10,434 bases of DNA, taken from NCBI GenBank assembly GCA_964613585.1, contig CAZTHL010000116.1, forward strand, positions 1 to 10,434, given 5' to 3'. Both the position numbers and the translations under genes were made by a program. Origin of the DNA: CAZTHL01 sp964613585 (GTDB taxonomy: Bacteria; Pseudomonadota; Alphaproteobacteria; DSM-16000; Inquilinaceae). Below are positions 7,162-10,434 of the stretch, in pieces (position 1 is the first letter of the stretch; each line of letters opens with the position of its first letter). A model generated the notes under the pieces. It saw only the letters and a list, made by a program, of their open reading frames with translations. It was not told the DNA's origin and made no database searches.

Positions 7162-7323
7162 AATCCGGCTTGGCGCAGGAAGGTAGGTCAGATGCGCCGG
7201 GACCCTCCAGGCGGTGATCGAGCCAGGCGGGGATCGAGCTCCGATGCACGGGGGATCGCCGGTGCCTTGGGGCGTGTGGCCGGACCCTCGCCCGCCCGCC
7301 GGCCGGACGCGTGGCTCCGCGCG

Positions 7324-7352
7324 TTGCCGTTGTGGTCGGGAATCGGTACAAG
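7324..7352 (+). promoter_or_regulatory. Candidate sigma70-type promoter of the secreted-protein gene
   Basis: TTGCCG (7324-7329) and TACAAG (7347-7352) are separated by exactly 17 bp; each matches 4 of 6 consensus bases. Transcription would start near 7359, giving a leader of about 78 nt before the start codon at 7437. In GC-rich DNA this pairing stands out but remains a visual prediction. Confidence 0.4.
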
Positions 7353-7436
7353 CGGTGGAGCGCCGACCGGCCGGCCGATCGGGCCTTCCCGTCGCGGCCT
7401 CGAGCGGACGACCGCGACCCAACAGCGGAGAGCATC

Positions 7437-7751
7437 GTGGGATCGATGGCGAAGATGGCCTTGTCGGCCCTGGCCGGGGCGGTGATGGCGACGGCCCCGA
7501 TCAGCGCCGGCGCGGACGAGCACCAGGAGCTCTGGCTCCCCTCCCTGATCACCGAGACGCCCCAGGCCGGGTTCGATCTCGCCGTGCAGATGGCGCGCCG
7601 AGCCGTCGTGACGACCCAGCCCGACGTGGCGAAGCTGCAGACCCTGCGCCCCACCTACGCGCGGGATGCCGACAGCCTGATCCATGTGTCCGAGGTGGCG
7701 GCCGCCTGGTTCAGCACCATCGCCGCCGCCAACGACTACTGGCGCGAGTAG
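7437..7751 (+). CDS. Small secreted protein of unknown function
   Basis: A 104-residue protein with a clear Sec-type signal peptide: K6, then the hydrophobic MALSALAGAVMATAPISA, and an AGA cleavage motif (24-26) leaving DEHQELW as mature N-terminus. The mature ~78 residues have no cysteine, no membrane segment and a mixed helical look (two alpha-helical stretches, AGFDLAVQMARRAVV and DADSLIHVSEVAAAWFSTIAAA). I do not recognise the family; export to the periplasm or outside is the only supported property. GTG at 7437 is chosen because GGAG (7427-7430) lies 6 nt upstream; an ATG at 7446, with worse spacing, would give 101 residues with the same signal peptide. A further upstream ATG at 7311 would bury the signal peptide and is rejected. 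It sits between repeat-rich DNA and an IS remnant. Confidence 0.65.
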   Translation: MGSMAKMALSALAGAVMATAPISAGADEHQELWLPSLITETPQAGFDLAVQMARRAVVTTQPDVAKLQTLRPTYARDADSLIHVSEVAAAWFSTIAAANDYWRE

Positions 7752-7755
7752 GCGA

Positions 7756-7778
7756 GCCGTCGGGCGACCGCCGACGGC
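7756..7778 (+). terminator. Possible terminator hairpin after the secreted-protein gene
   Basis: gccgtcgg (7756-7763) pairs perfectly with ccgacggc (7771-7778) around gcgaccg, starting 4 nt after the stop codon. The position is right for a terminator, but no T run follows, so it may act as an mRNA 3' stabiliser or attenuating hairpin instead. Confidence 0.45.
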
Positions 7779-7925
7779 ACAAGAGCGGCCGGGTCGACAA
7801 CGCCAACCATCGTCAACGGGCTGCTGAAGAAGCCTGTCCGGTGCCGGGTCCGTGGCTGATGTCCTGCCCGTCGAGGATGGCCGGCGGGACGGTTCGGGCG
7901 AGATCTGGGGTAATTGCGTGGCCCT

Positions 7926-8613
7926 TCATGCCAGCAGCTTGGGCATCCGGGCGAGGTTGTCGGCGGAGAGGGCGAGGTGGAGGCCGTGCTCGGGGCGGTC
8001 GGGTCCTCGGAACCGCGACTTCCGCCGGCCGGTGACGGACTGGAGCCAGCCGACGATCTCCTCGATGCGCTTTCGAATGCGCTGGCGGACGGCATAGCCG
8101 GGGTGGCGGGTCGTGCGTCCGTCGATGTTGGAGCGCCGCCGGGCCTTGCCGGTGTCATGCTGGTTCGGTGCGACGTGACGGGTGATGCGGCGCGCGCCCA
8201 GGTCGGCGACCGGATCGGCCGCATCGACGCCCTTGTCGCCCGCCAGCGGGGCCCCGGGCCGGACATGCGCGTCCGCCAGGTCGACCGACGGGAGGCACTC
8301 CGAGACACCGCCGGCGCGAGGCAGCCCGGCGTCCACCACAAGCCCGTTAAGGGTCTCCATCAGCGCCGTGGCGACAAAGCAGAGCCGGCTCGCCCGGCCG
8401 GCGGCCTTTCGGTAGAGCCGCGCGTCCGGGTCGAGGGCCGGCCGAACCGAGCATGGGCCGCGTCGAAGGCGCCCGACATACCCGTCGGCACCTCGTCCGC
8501 GATCCGCCGGATCACCCTGAGCGGATGACCCTGAGCGGATGACCCGCCGGGACGCGATCCTCCAGATCGACGGAGGACAACAGCCTGCCGGTCCGACCGC
8601 CCGATCCGCGCAC
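7926..8613 (-). pseudogene. IS5-family transposase remnant (element A)
   Basis: Reading from a GTG at 8613, the N-terminus (VRGSGGRTGRLLSSVDLEDR, then VPAGHPLRVIR) matches the start of IS5-group transposases. A 14-bp tandem duplication (8514-8527/8528-8541) then shifts the frame; past it RRIADEVPTGMSGAFDAAHA and RFGRPS continue. At about 8431 the sequence jumps, with another frame change, to DPDARLYRKAAGRASRLCF and runs in one frame to MPKLLA and a stop at 7926. The jump removes the segment that holds the first catalytic Asp (the VDGT motif seen in element C). The second DDE Asp region survives as GDKGVDAAD (normally ADK-YD-AD), and the conserved TTRHPGYAVRQRIRKRIEE, with its Glu, is intact. 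It cannot encode an active transposase. Confidence 0.85.
8514..8541. repeat. 14-bp tandem duplication in element A
   Basis: accctgagcggatg occurs twice head to tail (8514-8527, 8528-8541). Removing one unit restores the transposase frame from HPLRVIR into RRIADEV, so the duplication is the frame-breaking lesson in this N-terminal part. Confidence 0.9.
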
Positions 8614-8685
8614 GAACACCCTTCCGTGCACGCCGAGAACGGATCACGCCAGACAGCCCAACGCGAGGACTCTCGCAGCAGCCTG

Positions 8686-9163
8686 CTAGGCTCCAGACCC
8701 ATAACCCATAGGTGACGGGGGCTGCGAGGGCGATGGCGGCCAGGAAGTTGGCAGCGAGCTTATCGTATCGTCTTGCGATCCAATGGCTTGCCCCCGCGCC
8801 CCCTTTTCCGCCCGCGGCGCGCCGGTGCGCCTTGGCGTGCGTGCTGTCGAGAAGCAGGTCGGCGGAAGGGCCGCCCTCGGCCGCCAGACTGTGGACGATG
8901 TCGAGCCCGATACCCTTCTTCGCCCAGCGGACAAAGCGGTTAAAGAGGGTCTTGCTCGGGACCATACACCGTCGGCGCATCGGGCCACCGGCACCCGGAC
9001 GTGAGAACGGGGACGATCCCGCTGATCACCCGACGGTCATCGACCCGCGCCACCCCCGCGTCTCGGTCGGCAAAAGCGGGCGCAACCGCTCGAACTGCTC
9101 ATCGCTGATCCAGAAATAGGTATTCGACATTATCCACCCCCTACATCTTGGGGAAGGGACTCA
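8686..9163 (-). mobile_element. IS5-family element B (IS427-like), internally deleted
   Basis: A second remnant in the same orientation as A but of a different IS5 subgroup. Its transposase start is near 9130; the upstream end read inward on the - strand is gtgagtcccttcccc, and the downstream end read inward on the + strand is ggctccagacccataaccc from about 8689. These agree at roughly 7 of 12 positions, so the exact ends are tentative. No target duplication was seen. The A and B ends touch at 8685-8689, suggesting insertion of one beside or into the end of the other. Confidence 0.6.
8690..9130 (-). pseudogene. IS427-like IS5-family transposase remnant (element B)
   Basis: From ATG 9130 (SD AGGGGGTGG just upstream) the protein starts MSNTYFWISDEQFERLRPLL, typical of the IS427 subgroup. 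A frameshift near 9080 moves the reading to GVARVDDRRVISGIVPVLTS and GCRWPDAPTVYGP; another near 8965 moves it to KTLFNRFVRWAKKGIGLD and ADLLLDSTHAKAHRRAAGGK, which keeps the first catalytic Asp. Close to 8781, right after the GQAIG motif, the sequence jumps to RRYDKLAANFLAAIALAAPV at the C-terminus, so roughly the middle third with the other catalytic Asp and Glu is gone. The expected stop after YGLWV is missing, so the frame reads on into element A. Confidence 0.85.
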
Positions 9164-9237
9164 CAGATCGCCGCCGATGGCCATCCTATTCATGGGTCCG
9201 GAGCCTGAACTGGCTGGGCTTGGCCGGCCCCCTCCGT

Positions 9238-9654
9238 TCAATTCGGCAGGATCTGGAGGCCGGCGCGCGCGGCGGCGCCGGCAAGGGCCTTGTCCCTCGT
9301 GGCGAGCGCCAGCCCCTTGCGCATGGCCAGCTCAAGATAGGCCGCATCATAGGTCGTGAGCCGCTCGGAGCGGGCGAGCGCGAGCACTTCGCGCACTGCC
9401 CGGTGCGGGGTTTCATCATCGGCGACGATCGGCAACCCGGCCAGCAGCTCAAGGCGCGTCGCCGTATCGGCGGCGGTGAGGCGCGTTCGCCTTTCGGCCT
9501 GCACCAGCACATTGCCCAGCTCCAGATACCAGATCGCGGGCACGAGCGCGCCGGCCTCGCACACCTGCTCAAGCAGGGCGTCCGTCTCGGGTGCGGCCTC
9601 GTCCTTAAAGCACCAGGACACGGCGACCGAGCAATCGAGCACGAAGGCGCTCAC
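9238..9654 (-). CDS. vapC: VapC-type PIN-domain ribonuclease toxin
   Basis: A 138-residue PIN-domain protein. VapC toxins are Mg-dependent RNases that cut tRNA or rRNA and stop growth when freed from their antitoxin. The four acidic residues expected to hold the metal are present: D7 in FVLDCSVA, E45 in LELGNVL, D103 in TTYDAAYLELA and D121 in LATRDKAL. It is full length for the family and looks intact, unlike its IS neighbours. Its start codon is GTG (9654-9652), overlapping the antitoxin stop (GTGA), which supports translational coupling in the order antitoxin-toxin. The stop lies about 75 bp from the end of element B. Confidence 0.92.
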   Translation of the reverse strand: MSAFVLDCSVAVSWCFKDEAAPETDALLEQVCEAGALVPAIWYLELGNVLVQAERRTRLTAADTATRLELLAGLPIVADDETPHRAVREVLALARSERLTTYDAAYLELAMRKGLALATRDKALAGAAARAGLQILPN

Positions 9655-9902
9655 CGCCGCCCCTCGTCCCGCAGCTCTTTCCAGTCCAGCCCGCCGAGCG
9701 TGATCCCTTCGCGCGCGGCCTTCAGCCGGGCGATCGTCTCGTCACGATGCGCGCGGTCGGCTTCCTGCGCGGGCACGAGGCGGGCGACCGCCTTGCCGTG
9801 GCGGGTGATCAGCACCTCCTCGCCGCGCGAGACCCGCTCCAGAAGCGTCGAGAGATGCGTCTTGGCCTCGAAAGCGCCGACCGTAATCATGCCCTCATCC
9901 AT
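9651..9902 (-). CDS. vapB: VapB-type antitoxin, Phd/YefM family
   Basis: An 83-residue Phd/YefM-fold antitoxin. The N-terminal part (MITVGAFEAKTHLSTLLERV, 5-24, then EEVLITRHGKAVARLVP) is the DNA-binding dimer domain. The acidic/basic C-terminal tail (GGLDWKELRDEGRR) is the part that usually wraps the PIN toxin and blocks its active site. ATG 9902 is chosen because AAGGTGG (9914-9908 on this strand) lies 5 nt upstream; a GTG at 9911 overlaps that site and an ATG at 9890 has poor spacing. The family pairs with PIN toxins in many alpha- and betaproteobacteria. Autorepression through the inverted repeat just upstream is likely. Confidence 0.9.
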   Translation of the reverse strand: MDEGMITVGAFEAKTHLSTLLERVSRGEEVLITRHGKAVARLVPAQEADRAHRDETIARLKAAREGITLGGLDWKELRDEGRR

Positions 9903-9912
9903 ATCAACCACC

Positions 9913-9944
9913 TTTTCAAACCAGTTTAATATTCTGGTTGAAAA
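9913..9944. promoter_or_regulatory. Inverted-repeat operator of the vapBC operon
   Basis: ttttcaaaccag (9913-9924) and ctggttgaaaa (9934-9944) are inverted repeats with a single-base bulge, around the AT spacer tttaatatt. The repeat starts 11 bp upstream of the vapB ATG and covers the -10 box. This is the classical place for antitoxin/toxin complex binding. It is also the most AT-rich stretch in the window. Confidence 0.75.
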
Positions 9945-9954
9945 TGTCCAGCAA
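9926..9954 (-). promoter_or_regulatory. vapBC promoter
   Basis: On the - strand TTGCTG (9954-9949) and TATTAA (9931-9926) are separated by exactly 17 bp. Transcription would begin near 9919, leaving a short leader that holds the AAGGTGG ribosome site. The -10 box lies within the spacer of the inverted repeat at 9913-9944, so repressor binding would occlude RNA polymerase. Confidence 0.65.
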
Positions 9955-10099
9955 GGAAGGAAAGGGCAGGGGCTTACGCCCCCGCCTCCGGTAGCGGGTC
10001 GTCGTCCTTTGGCCGGACGCTCTTCATCGAGGCCCCGGCGTCGATCCTCGTCCCGTCCACCGGGACGTGATACCCGGTCGTCGATCCCGTGCCCACCGA

Positions 10100-10121
10100 A
10101 CCGGCGGAAGACCGGCGGAAG
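10100..10121. repeat. 11-bp tandem duplication in element C
   Basis: accggcggaag occurs twice head to tail (10100-10110, 10111-10121). It falls where the transposase should read on from DLLFRRF into V-G-L, and scrambles the frame there. Confidence 0.85.
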
Positions 10122-10210
10122 AGGAGATCGAAGTCGAGCCGCTCCATCAGGTGGCGCGCCGATCGGAGGGTGTAGAACGCCTGCAGCAGCAGCGCGCGGA
10201 GCCGACGCTC

Positions 10211-10274
10211 CGGCGCGATCGAGGGCCGGCGCGATCGAGGGCCGGCGCGATCGAGGGCCGGCGCGATCGAGGGC
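10211..10274. repeat. 16-bp tandem repeat, four copies, in element C
   Basis: cggcgcgatcgagggc occurs four times without a mismatch (10211-10226, 10227-10242, 10243-10258, 10259-10274). It encodes the GRPSIAPE motif of the transposase on the - strand. Three extra units add 48 bp, a multiple of three, so the frame stays open across the expansion. Confidence 0.95.
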
Positions 10275-10326
10275 CGGCCGAGCGGAGCATGGGCCGCGTC
10301 GAAGGCGCCCGACATACCCGTCGGCA
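10267..10326. repeat. 60-bp block shared with element A
   Basis: This block matches 8431-8490 with about two mismatches (near 10281-10284), and encodes the transposase stretch from PTGMSGAFDAAHA to GRPS. The match stops on both sides, marking the common part of elements A and C. Confidence 0.85.
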
Positions 10327-10363
10327 GCGCCCGAAGCCCCATGTCACCCGCTCCCGGCATCGT

Positions 10364-10434
10364 CCGGCCGTCCGACCGGCCGTCCGACCGGCCGTCCGAC
10401 CGGCCGTCCGACCGGCCGTCCGACCGGCCGTCCG
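10364..10434. repeat. 12-bp tandem array running off the window end
   Basis: ccggccgtccga repeats head to tail about 5.9 times without a visible mismatch up to the last base, so the array continues beyond the window. Each unit holds the palindrome CGGCCG. It lies just upstream of the truncated start of element C. Confidence 0.95.

Larger units (their letters stand above)
6906..7436. other. Intergenic region rich in small repeats
   Basis: 531 bp without a supported gene. It holds a small stem after the hydrolase gene (gagcc-gag-ggctc, 6969-6981), REP-like copy 2 with its tandem tail (7012-7161), a 16-bp near-perfect duplication at 7210-7241 (ggcggtgatcgagc then ggcggggatcgagc), and a candidate promoter (7324-7352) for the secreted-protein gene. 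No RNA gene was recognised. Confidence 0.55.
7819..8685 (-). mobile_element. IS5-family element A, internally deleted
   Basis: An about 0.87-kb remnant with both ends visible. The left end reads inward ggctgctgaagaagcct (7819-7835); the right end, read inward on the - strand, is aggctgctgcgagagtcct (8684-8666). They share an exact GGCTGCTG core and partial identity after it, as expected for IS5-type terminal inverted repeats. Between them lies one transposase pseudogene with a large central deletion. I find no target-site duplication. Its right end abuts element B directly. Confidence 0.7.
9974..10345 (-). pseudogene. IS5-family transposase N-terminal fragment (element C)
   Basis: Read on the - strand: PTGMSGAFDAAHAPLGRPS near the start, then PERRLRALLLQAFYTLRS and ARHLMERLDFDLLFRR, the conserved N-terminal part of IS5-group transposases. 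A jump then leads to VPVDGTRIDAGASMKSVRPK, where VDGT-ID carries the first catalytic Asp; the normal WASMKS is GASMKS. About 40-60 residues between these blocks are missing. The frame stops at 9974 after DDPLPEAGA, where an intact enzyme would continue to DPDARLYRK. Upstream of PTGM the sequence no longer matches element A. It keeps exactly the part deleted from A, but its sequence differs, so it is a related copy, not A's lost piece. Confidence 0.82.

Noticed and set aside
7926..8702. 258-codon - strand frame as one intact protein
   Set aside because: Only the part from about 8435 downstream matches the transposase in this frame. The N-terminal half is read in the wrong frame because of the 14-bp duplication and the deletion junction.
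8783..9119. + strand open frames over element B
   Set aside because: They are antisense to the recognisable transposase remnant and have no independent similarity.
10211..10434. Possible CRISPR array
   Set aside because: The repeats are directly head to tail with no unique spacers, units are only 12 and 16 bp, and no cas gene is present.

Overview
The window looks like a piece of chromosome from a high-GC (roughly 70%) alphaproteobacterium. Codons end mostly in G/C, ribosome sites are GGAG-type, and two intergenic gaps carry REP-like inverted repeats of the 'GTCATCGCGAGCGAAGCG' kind seen in alphaproteobacteria. The insertion-sequence remnants are IS5-family. A Rhodospirillales-like origin is a guess; nothing here fixes the genus.

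Positions 1-7160 are mostly ordinary chromosome, all on the + strand. First comes a two-gene unit (a ribbon-helix-helix DNA-binding protein and a 68-residue helical protein, overlapping by ATGA). It is preceded by an unusual alternating purine-pyrimidine, palindromic tract. Next is a DkgB-like aldo/keto reductase, then the PLP-homeostasis protein YggS, each with long non-coding flanks. The last pair is an ATP-grasp carboxylate-amine ligase and a CocE/NonD (peptidase S15-type) hydrolase, again overlapping by ATGA. That pair is the most interesting functional unit: a bond-making and a bond-breaking enzyme made from one transcript, product unknown. REP-like repeats lie after yggS and after the hydrolase gene.

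Positions 7160-10434 are accessory. A small secreted orphan protein with its own candidate promoter is followed by two abutting IS5-family remnants on the - strand (elements A and B). Both have lost the middle of the transposase but kept their ends. An intact vapBC-type toxin-antitoxin operon follows on the - strand, with a clear promoter overlapped by an inverted repeat. The window ends in a third remnant (element C), related to A.

Short tandem duplications recur through the window: 13 bp x3, 16 bp x3, 16 bp x2, 14 bp x2, 11 bp x2, 16 bp x4 and 12 bp x about 6. Several fall inside the transposase remnants, where one breaks the reading frame and another (three extra 16-bp units = 48 bp) preserves it. 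I see no CRISPR array, tRNA or rRNA. No clearly new defence or metabolic system is proven; the ATP-grasp/hydrolase pair and the RHH/helical-protein pair are the best candidates for something undescribed.
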